Below, one piece after another: positions 41,388 through 49,409 of a stretch of DNA of 64,000 nucleotides. Origin of the DNA: Butyrivibrio sp. NC2007 (GTDB lineage Bacteria; Bacillota; Clostridia; Lachnospirales; Lachnospiraceae); the NCBI RefSeq assembly GCF_000421405.1, contig NZ_ATWY01000001.1:310001-374000 (forward strand), given 5' to 3'. The notes beneath the pieces are model-generated. The model was not told the DNA's origin, ran no database searches, and saw only the letters and a list, made by a program, of their open reading frames with translations. Within the stretch, counting starts at the first letter, position 1, and each line of letters opens with the position of its first letter. The translations under genes and the position numbers were made by a program.

Positions 41388-43859
41388 TTAATCTTTCTTA
41401 TTTCTTTTGGTAGCAGTCTTCTTGGCAGGCGCTTTCCTAGCTGTAGCCTTCTTAGCCGGAGCCTTGGTGCTTACACTCTTAATGGCTTCCTCGGAGACGA
41501 TGGAGAAGATTCTCTCTTCCTCGATCTTCTCATATTTCTCCTCGATAGCCTTCTCCTGCTCAAGGAGCTCTTTCTCATATTTGATCTTGAGTTCCTGAAG
41601 GAGTCTTTCTTCTTCCTCGCTCTGCTTCTGCTTAAGAGCTGCGATCCTCTCCTCCTTCTCCTTCTCCTTCTTTATCTCTTCCTCTTCCTTGATAGCACGG
41701 ATCTTCTTCTCCTGCTCTGTGTAAGGAGTGTATGAGAAGATTGAAAGGGATGCGGGAGCCAGGGATAAGGAAATTGAATAAAGACGTCCGTCGATCTCTT
41801 TTCTTCTTGCTTCCTTGCGTCCGGTATTAAGGATTCCTGTTCCACCGTAGCTTACATCATCTGAGTTGAATACCTCGGTGTATCTTCCGTCGGCAGGAAC
41901 TCCGATCTCAAAGCTCCTCTCAATGCCGGCCATATTGGCTACAACTACCTGCATCTCATTGTCATTCTCTGTCTTTCTGACAAAAGCAAGCATGCACTCG
42001 TCGGCTGCCAGAACGTTTATCCATTCAAAGCCGCCATCGTTGTCATCAAGTGTATGGAAGGCCGGCTTATTGAAATAGAGATCATTGAGCTTCTTGACCA
42101 TATTCTCAACAAATACAGCCTGATCAACAGTCAGCGCATCCGGCTCCATGTAAACGTGCTTTCTTCCGGGATGAACCATCATAAAGCTAAGAGCAAGTCT
42201 GAGATTAGCCATTTTCTGAGCAGAATCTCCGGGCATCAGGTAATAGAGTCCCTCAAGGCCCTTCTCCATATCCTCATGAGTAAATGCAAGGATAAATCTC
42301 TCTGTGTAGCTGTAGATAAGACTGAAGGTCAGCTCATCGTGATGACCTGCCCTGAAGAGCGGGTCATTTTGCATGTATGAAAGGAAGTCTCTCGACCATC
42401 CGTTATTCCACTTATAGTCAAAGCCAAGTCCGCCGTTTTCTACCGAATCTGTAACATGTGGCCAGCAAGCTGTCTCTTTTGTTATAAGAACTGTTCCCGG
42501 ATTGTCCTTATGGATCACTGTTGTGAGCTGCTTAAGGAACTCCAGTGCCTCAAGGTTCTCATTGCCGCCATAGATGTTAGGAAGCCACTCACCCGGCTTT
42601 CTGTCATAGTCAAGGTAAAGAATCCTTGAAATATCGGAAGTCCTGATACCATCTATGTGGAAGTTCTCAATCCAGTAAAGGGCATTTGAAATAAGGAAGT
42701 TAGTAACCTCCTTGCGTCCGTAGTCGAATATCATATCGCCGGACCTTGGGTGAACACCGATCCTCGGATCTGCATACTCATAAAGAGTTCTTCCGTCGAA
42801 ATCACTAAGTCCGCAGGAAGCCTTGGGGAAGAATGTGGGAACCCAGTCAAGGAGTACCCTTATCCCGGCCTCGTGGCAGGCATCAACAAACTTCATAAAG
42901 TCGCAGGTATCGCCGTATGTATCGTCCAAAGAAAAGAAATTCAAAATATGATAGAAATGTCCCGGAACATGCTTCATGATCGGCATGAGCTCAATGGCGT
43001 TAAAGCCATGGTTTTTAACAAATTCAAGGACATCTGCAGTGATCTCTTCCATGGTGCTCTTGCCCTCGTGTCTTCCAGCGAAGGACTCAAGGCAGATCTC
43101 AGCGATTGAAAGAGGACTCTCAGAGACATTAAACTTCGTTCTCTCCTTCATCCACTTATCATCTGTCCACTTTATCGATTTAAGAGGTGTGATAACGGAT
43201 ATGATTCCGTTCTCTCCTCTTGATTTTATTGCATAAGGGTCAGGGCGCTTTAAGATAAGGCCGCTCCTTGTCTTGATCTCAAACTGGTAGCCGTCATTCT
43301 CCAAAGCTCCGGGAACAAATATCTCAAATACGCCGATGGGGTCAAGTCTATGCATCTGGCATACTCTTCCGTCCCAGTTGTTGAAGTCACCGATAACACT
43401 GACTCTGGCAGCTGTGGGAGCCCAAACAGCGAAGTTTGTACCGCTTATGCCGTTTCTGGTCATGGGATGTGCACCAAGCTTCTCATAGATGTGGTAATGA
43501 ATTCCGCTTCCAAGCTTGATGAAATCCTCTCTGTCCATAAGAGGCCCGAATGCATAGGGATCAAACAACTTGGTCTCATTTCCTTCTGCATCCGTAATTA
43601 TGAAGTAGTATTTGAGCTTATCAACATAGGGAACTAATATGGCATAGAATCCTGCCTCATCAGCAAGCTCCATCTCATAGCTCTTTTTGTTGTTCTCAAC
43701 ATATACCTTTATTGACTGAGCGTCCGGGTAAAAAGCCTGGATAAGATAGCTGTTACCTACCTTGTGAGCACCTAAAATTCTGTGTGGGTTGTCACCATCG
43801 GAGTAAATAATCTCTTCTATCTCGGGCCAATTCATCATTTTGTAAAGTTTATTATTCAC
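41388..43859 (-). CDS. GlgB-like branching enzyme homologue lacking the catalytic residues
   Basis: This 823-residue protein keeps the GlgB layout: a CBM48-like N-terminus (about 20-105 and 140-225), a GH13 barrel (about 250-570) and a beta domain (about 600-710). Strongly conserved stretches include DFDGRTLYEYADPRIG and IYGGNENLEALEFL. The catalytic residues are changed. The nucleophile position (RVDA in active enzymes) is S408, the acid/base (AEES) is K461, the third acid (SHDE) is E529, and the region I His is F343; the GxEF segment is deleted near residue 570. A Glu/Lys coiled coil (715-785) and a PAKKA-type basic tail (798-823) follow. It is probably a non-catalytic glycogen-binding protein. 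Confidence 0.85.
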   Translation of the reverse strand: MNNKLYKMMNWPEIEEIIYSDGDNPHRILGAHKVGNSYLIQAFYPDAQSIKVYVENNKKSYEMELADEAGFYAILVPYVDKLKYYFIITDAEGNETKLFDPYAFGPLMDREDFIKLGSGIHYHIYEKLGAHPMTRNGISGTNFAVWAPTAARVSVIGDFNNWDGRVCQMHRLDPIGVFEIFVPGALENDGYQFEIKTRSGLILKRPDPYAIKSRGENGIISVITPLKSIKWTDDKWMKERTKFNVSESPLSIAEICLESFAGRHEGKSTMEEITADVLEFVKNHGFNAIELMPIMKHVPGHFYHILNFFSLDDTYGDTCDFMKFVDACHEAGIRVLLDWVPTFFPKASCGLSDFDGRTLYEYADPRIGVHPRSGDMIFDYGRKEVTNFLISNALYWIENFHIDGIRTSDISRILYLDYDRKPGEWLPNIYGGNENLEALEFLKQLTTVIHKDNPGTVLITKETACWPHVTDSVENGGLGFDYKWNNGWSRDFLSYMQNDPLFRAGHHDELTFSLIYSYTERFILAFTHEDMEKGLEGLYYLMPGDSAQKMANLRLALSFMMVHPGRKHVYMEPDALTVDQAVFVENMVKKLNDLYFNKPAFHTLDDNDGGFEWINVLAADECMLAFVRKTENDNEMQVVVANMAGIERSFEIGVPADGRYTEVFNSDDVSYGGTGILNTGRKEARRKEIDGRLYSISLSLAPASLSIFSYTPYTEQEKKIRAIKEEEEIKKEKEKEERIAALKQKQSEEEERLLQELKIKYEKELLEQEKAIEEKYEKIEEERIFSIVSEEAIKSVSTKAPAKKATARKAPAKKTATKRNKKD

Positions 43860-43886
43860 GATACTGCCTCCCTTATGGATTTGTAA

Positions 43887-45137
43887 TTAAATCATACCAT
43901 TAATTTCATGTATAAATAACCCACTTAAGAGTTTTGGTTCAAACCAGGTTGACTTAGGTGGCATAAGCTTTCCTGCATCCGCAACATCAAAAAGTTCCGA
44001 GATTGATGTTGGGTACATGGAAAATGCCAGGCACATGTCATCGTTAGCTCTTCTTTCAAGCTCGGAAAGCCCTCTTATGCCTCCGACAAAGTCAATTCTC
44101 TTGTCAGTCCTTGGATCACCGATACCAAGAACAGGTGAGAGAAGCTCATTCTGAAGAACGGATACATCAAGCCCCTCTACCGCGTCATCCTTCATAATAT
44201 CCTTATGAGCCTTTAATCTATACCACTTCTTATCAAGATACATTCCAAATTCGCCCTTGCAGGAAGGATGAACAGCTTCTGTCTCCTCTGTGACATCAAA
44301 CTTCTCAGAAACTGCATCCATGAACTGTGAAGTGCTAAGGCCGTTCAGGTCCTTAACCACTCTGTTGTAGTCCATTATCATGAGCTGAGAATCAGGGAAA
44401 AGAACTGACAGGAAGTAGTCAGACTCCTGCTTTCCTTTAAGTTTTCCCGCATTTTCCTCTCTCATCTTAAGTCCGACCTTCACAGCTGATGCGCATCTGT
44501 GGTGTCCGTCGGCAATATATATCTCATTTATAGAGGTAAATATCCTGCAGATCATGTTGTTTTCTTCTTCGTCAGTCATAACCCATACTCTGTGAGTCAC
44601 GCCGTCATCTGAAGTAAAATCGTAAACAGGCTCATCAACCTCTTTTACCTTGTCGATGATCTGGCTTATGATCTGATTTTCTCTGTAGCACAAAAAGATG
44701 GGACCGGTCTGAGCCTTACAGGTATAAACATGGTTGATCCTGTCCTGTTCCTTCTCTTCTCTGGTGTTCTCGTGCTTTTTGATCACGTTGTTCATGTAAT
44801 CATCTATAGAAGCAACAGCAACGATTCCGGTCTGACTTCTTCCGTTCATTGTGAGCTCATAGATGTAGTAGCACTTCTCCTCATCCTGGACAAAATCACC
44901 TTTTTCTATCCTTGCCCATAGCTCATCTGATGCCTTCTTATATACTTCGGGCGCATACATATTGTGCCCCACTTCAAAAAAGGTCTCAGGCCTGTCAATA
45001 GAAAGGAAGGAGTCGGGATTTTTCTCAACTATTGCTCTTGCTTCTGCGCTGTTATAAACATCATAGGGAAGAGCTGCAATCTTTGACACCTTATCGGTAT
45101 TTGGTCTGTATGCCTTAAAAGGCTTAATGTCTGCCAT
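43887..45137 (-). CDS. DUF1015 family protein
   Basis: This 416-residue protein matches the DUF1015 family: IKPFKAYRPNTDKVSKIAAL and PYDVYNSAEAR at the N-terminus and IYIADGHHRCASAVKVGL in the middle. It is found next to serA/serC in many Clostridia, as here. The biochemical function is not established. The HHR motif suggests a phosphate- or nucleotide-linked activity, but that is inference. A hairpin separates it from serA. Confidence 0.9.
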   Translation of the reverse strand: MADIKPFKAYRPNTDKVSKIAALPYDVYNSAEARAIVEKNPDSFLSIDRPETFFEVGHNMYAPEVYKKASDELWARIEKGDFVQDEEKCYYIYELTMNGRSQTGIVAVASIDDYMNNVIKKHENTREEKEQDRINHVYTCKAQTGPIFLCYRENQIISQIIDKVKEVDEPVYDFTSDDGVTHRVWVMTDEEENNMICRIFTSINEIYIADGHHRCASAVKVGLKMREENAGKLKGKQESDYFLSVLFPDSQLMIMDYNRVVKDLNGLSTSQFMDAVSEKFDVTEETEAVHPSCKGEFGMYLDKKWYRLKAHKDIMKDDAVEGLDVSVLQNELLSPVLGIGDPRTDKRIDFVGGIRGLSELERRANDDMCLAFSMYPTSISELFDVADAGKLMPPKSTWFEPKLLSGLFIHEINGMI

Positions 45138-45154
45138 GTTCTAACCTCCAACAA

Positions 45155-45191
45155 AATTTAAGGAGAGATCCTGAACCTTCAAAATCTCTCC
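45155..45191 (-). terminator. Hairpin between serA and the DUF1015 gene
   Basis: On the minus strand GGAGAGAT and ATCTCTCC form an 8-bp stem around a 14-base loop, followed by TTAAATTTTG. It lies about 20 bases before the DUF1015 ribosome site, so it may be a leaky terminator. Confidence 0.6.
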
Positions 45192-45217
45192 TGTTATCAT
45201 ACCACTTTAATATAGAT

Positions 45218-46387
45218 TTAGACGTCTTTTCTTACTACTCTTACTCTTATTACGCCGTCAACCTTTGAAAGCTTCTTAACGATCTCATCTGTAACTGTAT
45301 CCTCAAGGTCGATGAGAGTATAAGCATAATCACCCTTTGACTTGTTGGTCATATCTGAGATGTTCATGCCTGCAGTTCCAAGAACAGTTGTGAACTGGCT
45401 GATCATGTTAGCTACATTCTTATGGAAGATAGCTACACGAGGCTTGCTGCAGATTCCCATATCACAGCTTGGGAAGTTAACTGAGTTATTGATGTTACCG
45501 TTCTCAAGATAGTCTTTGAGCTCGAGAACAGCCTTAACAGCACAGTTATCTTCAGATTCCTCAGTTGATGCTCCAAGGTGAGGGATAACAATACATCCGT
45601 CATGACCTGCGATTACAGGGTTCGGGAAGTCTGTTACGTACTTTCTGATCTTGCCGGCATTGATTCCTGAAAGAACATCTGCCTCGTTGCAGAGAATATC
45701 TCTTGCAAGGTTGATGAGGATTACGCCCTTCTTCATCTTGGCAATGGCATCCTTGTTGATCATTCCCTTTGTTGAATCAAGAGCAGGAACATGGATTGTG
45801 ATGATATCGCACTTTGAATAGATGTCGTCTACGTTTGTAACGTGCTTAACATCTGATGAAAGTCTCCATGCAGCGTCGATTGAAAGATATGGATCATATC
45901 CGTAAACTTCCATACCAAGCTGTCTTGCAGCGTTAGCTACGCGGACACCGATAGCACCAAGACCGATGATACCGAGCTTTTTGCCAAAGATCTCGGTTCC
46001 TGCGAATTTCTTTTTTGACTTCTCTGTGAGCTTGGCGATCTCAGGATCTCCGGCATTTGCCTTAACCCACTCTGTTCCGCCGATGATGTCACGGCTTGCG
46101 ATGAGCATAGCAGCAAGAACCATCTCTTTTACACCGTTAGCGTTAGCTCCGGGTGTGTTGAATACAACGATACCCTGCTCAGCACACTTGTCGCATGGAA
46201 TGTTGTTGACACCGGCACCTGCTCTTGCGATTGCAAGAAGGTTCTTGGAAAACTCCATCTCAAGCATGTTGGCACTTCTTACGAGAATACCGTCTGCATC
46301 ATCTACGTTGTCTACTGCGTTGTAATTCTCATTGAAATTATTAAGACCGATCTTCGCGATTGGATTTAAGCACTTATATTTGAACAT
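45218..46387 (-). CDS. serA: D-3-phosphoglycerate dehydrogenase
   Basis: The start MFKYKCLNPIAKIGLNNF at ATG 46387 behind AAGGAGGAAG is preferred over an upstream extension. About 389 residues. The NAD-binding motif is LGIIGLGAIGVRVANAA; catalytic-region segments include INLARDILCNEADVL and HLGASTEESEDNCA, and a C-terminal ACT domain (about 315-389) senses serine. It catalyses the first step of serine synthesis. It follows serC by 10 bases. Confidence 0.96.
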   Translation of the reverse strand: MFKYKCLNPIAKIGLNNFNENYNAVDNVDDADGILVRSANMLEMEFSKNLLAIARAGAGVNNIPCDKCAEQGIVVFNTPGANANGVKEMVLAAMLIASRDIIGGTEWVKANAGDPEIAKLTEKSKKKFAGTEIFGKKLGIIGLGAIGVRVANAARQLGMEVYGYDPYLSIDAAWRLSSDVKHVTNVDDIYSKCDIITIHVPALDSTKGMINKDAIAKMKKGVILINLARDILCNEADVLSGINAGKIRKYVTDFPNPVIAGHDGCIVIPHLGASTEESEDNCAVKAVLELKDYLENGNINNSVNFPSCDMGICSKPRVAIFHKNVANMISQFTTVLGTAGMNISDMTNKSKGDYAYTLIDLEDTVTDEIVKKLSKVDGVIRVRVVRKDV

Positions 46388-46397
46388 CTCTTCCTCC

Positions 46398-47480
46398 TTA
46401 TGCGTTCTCTTTCTCAAACTTGTCCATGAACTCTACGAGCTTCTTAACACCCTCGATAGGCATTGCATTGTAGATACTTGCTCTCATACCGCCTACTGTT
46501 CTGTGGCCCTTAAGGCTTACGAATCCGGCCTTTGTTGCCTCAGCGATGAACTTGGCGTTGAGTTCGTCTGAATCTGTAACGAAAGGAACATTCATAAGTG
46601 AACGGTCTTCCTTTCTTACTGTTCCCTTGAACATCTTGCTCTGATCAAGATAATCATAAAGAACTGCAGCCTTCTCTTCGTTTCTCTTCTTCATCTCTGC
46701 AAGACCGCCCTGCTCTTTAAGCCACTTGAATACAAGACCGCACATGTAGATGCTCCAGCAGTTAGGAGTGTTGTATAAAGAGCCGTTGTCAGCCTGAGTC
46801 TTCCACTTGAGCATTGTAGGTGTGTATGAAGGAACATCATCTGTGATGAGGTCTTCTCTGATGATGCTGATAACAAGACCAGCAGGTCCTACGTTCTTCT
46901 GAACACCACCGTAGATAACACCGTACTTGGATACATCTACAGGCTCTGATAAGAAGCATGATGAAACGTCAGATACGAGGATCTTGCCCTTTGTATTTGG
47001 AAGAGTCTTGAACTTGGTTCCATAGATTGTGTTATTCTCGCAGATATATACGTAGTCAAGGTCGTCTGCGATATCAAGATCAGAACAATCAGGAATATAT
47101 GAGAAGGTCTTGTCTGCGCTTGATGCAAGCTCTACAGCCTCGCCATACTTCTGAGCTTCCTGGTAAGCTTTCTTAGCCCACTGTCCTGTGATGATATAGC
47201 CGGCCTTCTTGTTCTTCATAAGGTTAAGGGGAACAGCTGCGAACTGCTGGCTTGCTCCGCCCTGTAAAAAGAGAACCTTGTAATTGTCAGGAATGTTCAT
47301 AAGATCTCTTATGTCCTGCTCGGCAGTCTGAATAACGTTGTCAAAGGTCTTGGATCTGTGGCTCATCTCGTTGATAGACATTCCACATCCGTTGTAATCA
47401 AGCATTTCTGCTGCAGCCTGTTTCAAAACTTCTTCCGGAAGTACTGCCGGACCAGCTGAAAAATTATAAACTCGTGACAA
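46398..47480 (-). CDS. serC: Phosphoserine aminotransferase
   Basis: The TTG start at 47480 gives (M)SRVYNFSAGPAVLPEEVL and has AGGAGGAG seven bases upstream; the longer frame includes the ribosome site, so it is rejected. About 360 residues. Signatures include LFLQGGASQQFAAVPLNLM, the PLP lysine in YGGVQKNVGPAGLV and GMRASIYNAMP. It converts 3-phosphohydroxypyruvate to phosphoserine. It is first in serC-serA-DUF1015-glgB. Confidence 0.96.
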   Translation of the reverse strand: MSRVYNFSAGPAVLPEEVLKQAAAEMLDYNGCGMSINEMSHRSKTFDNVIQTAEQDIRDLMNIPDNYKVLFLQGGASQQFAAVPLNLMKNKKAGYIITGQWAKKAYQEAQKYGEAVELASSADKTFSYIPDCSDLDIADDLDYVYICENNTIYGTKFKTLPNTKGKILVSDVSSCFLSEPVDVSKYGVIYGGVQKNVGPAGLVISIIREDLITDDVPSYTPTMLKWKTQADNGSLYNTPNCWSIYMCGLVFKWLKEQGGLAEMKKRNEEKAAVLYDYLDQSKMFKGTVRKEDRSLMNVPFVTDSDELNAKFIAEATKAGFVSLKGHRTVGGMRASIYNAMPIEGVKKLVEFMDKFEKENA

Positions 47481-47501
47481 TTTAAATCTCCTCCTAATCA
47501 A

Positions 47502-47562
47502 AAAAATCTTTTTGCGTTTGCAACTATAAATTTCATTGTAAACGCAAAAAGATTTTTGTCAA
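47502..47562 (-). promoter_or_regulatory. serC promoter nested in an 18-bp terminator hairpin
   Basis: On the minus strand TTGACA (47562-47557), 16 bases and TACAAT (47540-47535) form a near-consensus promoter. The 18-base arms AAAAATCTTTTTGCGTTT (47557-47540) and its exact inverse (47519-47502), followed by TT, form a terminator for the upstream phosphorelay operon. The promoter spacer is the 5' arm, and the -10 lies at the loop edge. Confidence 0.8.
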
Positions 47563-47597
47563 TATCGTCATTCCATAATATGTGTTATTTAATTATT

Positions 47598-49010
47598 TCA
47601 GAGATGATTTTTTAACTCTCTGTACATCTCCAAGAGCATCGGAGTCTCTTTTTCTATAATATCAATTTCGCCGTTTTTGCCTGCACTTTCAAGGTTTTTG
47701 GCAAGATCTGAAATCTCGATCGCGCCGATTGTTCTTGCAGAACTTTTCAGAGAATGAACCAAAGTTGTGTAGGTATCATAGGCTTCGTTTTTCCATGCAT
47801 TTTCAATTTTTTCCGACTTGGAATCAATGGAATCTTTAAAAACAGAAAGTATCTCGAAGTAATCTTCAATTCCTCCGCAAAGATAAATTCCAAGATCTGT
47901 ATTTAGCTGCTCTAGCCCCAAAAGTTTTTCAGGAAGAACATACTGATTATCCATGTGAAGTATTGCTTCTTCAGAAGAAGTTTCACGAAGGACAGCCTCT
48001 TTTTGAGTCCCTTCTCTCATCTCATACTGCGTATCTTCGTCGATCATTTCAAGCATTATATCAGCAAATATGGGGTCGAACTGAGCTCCTTTTCCCTTTT
48101 CAATTTCGCCTCTGACCCTTTCCTGTGGCATGGGTTCACGATAGCTTCTGTTACTGGTCATGGCATCATATGCATCGGCAACTGCAATGATCCTTGCTTC
48201 TTCTGGAATCTCGTTGCCTCTTAGTCCGTCAGGATATCCTCTGCCATCCACTCTCTCATGGTGCCATCTTGCTCCAAAGGCAAGCTGTGGCATTTCCTTG
48301 ATCCTCTTAAGGATATTATTTCCTGTTACCGGATGCTTTTTGATCTCAGCAAACTCTTCATCCGTAAGACGGGATGTCTTATTGATGATCCAGTCCGGGA
48401 CTCCGATCTTCCCAACATCGTGCAAGAGCCCCATCATATAGATCTCATCCTGCTGATTTTCATCATATCCGTATCTCTTGGCGATCTCTTTTGAATATGC
48501 AGCAACTCTGCCGGAATGGCCGTTGGTATAGGCGTCCTTTGCATCAATTGCCTCAGCAAGAGTCTGAACCACATGGAGCGTAAGTCTTATATTTTCCTGG
48601 GTCTTTTTCTCAACTTCCCTTGCCAGCTGATTTTTAAGACGTTCAAATTCGATGGTCTTAGTTACGCGCATGGAAAGGATATCCGGAACTACAGGCTTTC
48701 TTATAAAATCTACAGCTCCGAGATGAAGGCCATCTGCCTCAGTCTTAAGATCCTCATCGCCCGTCAGAAAGATTACAGGAATTTCACCCTCAGGCTTTTC
48801 CTTAAATGCCTTTAAGGTCTCAAAGCCGTCCATCTCATCCATATAGACATCCAACAGGATCAGGTCCGGTAGCGGAACCATTCCCTCTACATAGTTAAGA
48901 AGCTCTTTTCCGGATGAGAGTTTTGTAACCTTCATGTCTTTCTTTGTAAGAATGGAAGAAATATGCTCAAGGCTCTCCACATCATCATCTACAACAACTA
49001 CCCAAAACAT
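47598..49010 (-). CDS. Response regulator with HD-GYP and HPt domains
   Basis: The 470-residue protein has a receiver domain (VVVVDDDVESL; D54-region LILLDVYMDEMDG; K in FIRKPV), an HD-GYP domain (HSGRVAAYSKEIAKRYGY, LLHDVGKIGVPDWI, HHERVDGRGYPDGLRGNEIP) and a C-terminal HPt domain (LVHSLKSSARTIGAIEI). HD-GYP domains degrade cyclic di-GMP; the HD, HHE and GYP residues are intact. The HPt at the end means it can also relay phosphate. It is the last gene of the kinase operon. Confidence 0.93.
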   Translation of the reverse strand: MFWVVVVDDDVESLEHISSILTKKDMKVTKLSSGKELLNYVEGMVPLPDLILLDVYMDEMDGFETLKAFKEKPEGEIPVIFLTGDEDLKTEADGLHLGAVDFIRKPVVPDILSMRVTKTIEFERLKNQLAREVEKKTQENIRLTLHVVQTLAEAIDAKDAYTNGHSGRVAAYSKEIAKRYGYDENQQDEIYMMGLLHDVGKIGVPDWIINKTSRLTDEEFAEIKKHPVTGNNILKRIKEMPQLAFGARWHHERVDGRGYPDGLRGNEIPEEARIIAVADAYDAMTSNRSYREPMPQERVRGEIEKGKGAQFDPIFADIMLEMIDEDTQYEMREGTQKEAVLRETSSEEAILHMDNQYVLPEKLLGLEQLNTDLGIYLCGGIEDYFEILSVFKDSIDSKSEKIENAWKNEAYDTYTTLVHSLKSSARTIGAIEISDLAKNLESAGKNGEIDIIEKETPMLLEMYRELKNHL

Positions 49011-49022
49011 AAAAGAATCCTC

Positions 49023-49382
49023 CTACCCAAGAATCGCCTCAACAGCCTTCATAAGCGAAGGCCTGCCTTCTGACTTAGATACAATTCCGTCAGGCTTAAC
49101 ATCACCGCTACCCTCGCAGTCGCTGTCATCCATACCGGTTCTGTAGACTACGGGGATATCCTTTATATCAGGATTTGAGCGGATTGCTGCAAGTACCGCC
49201 GGTCCATCCATTTCGGGCATCGCATAATCAAGGAGCACAAGATCCGGCTTATCTGAAGCCATCATAGAAAGAGCTTCCTTGCCAGAGGCAGCCTTCATTA
49301 CCTCGTAACCACCCTTTTCAAGCCACCTTCCGGTCATAGCCAGCATATCTTCATCATCATCAATAAGTAAAATACGACTCAT
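49023..49382 (-). CDS. Single-domain response regulator
   Basis: This 119-residue CheY-like receiver has IDDDEDMLAM at the N-terminus, the phosphorylation site in LVLLDYAMPEMDGPAV (about D53), T (VVYRTGMDD) and a terminal helix. The usual lysine is in VSKSEG. There is no output domain. It sits between a hybrid kinase and the HD-GYP gene and so probably acts as a phosphate shuttle. Confidence 0.88.
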   Translation of the reverse strand: MSRILLIDDDEDMLAMTGRWLEKGGYEVMKAASGKEALSMMASDKPDLVLLDYAMPEMDGPAVLAAIRSNPDIKDIPVVYRTGMDDSDCEGSGDVKPDGIVSKSEGRPSLMKAVEAILG

Positions 49383-49409
49383 ATCTTCCCTCCATTTGTG
49401 ATGTATTTT

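Noticed and set aside
47481-47597. T-box or serine-responsive leader before serC
   Set aside because: The gap is too short and lacks the T-box sequence; the hairpin is explained by a terminator.
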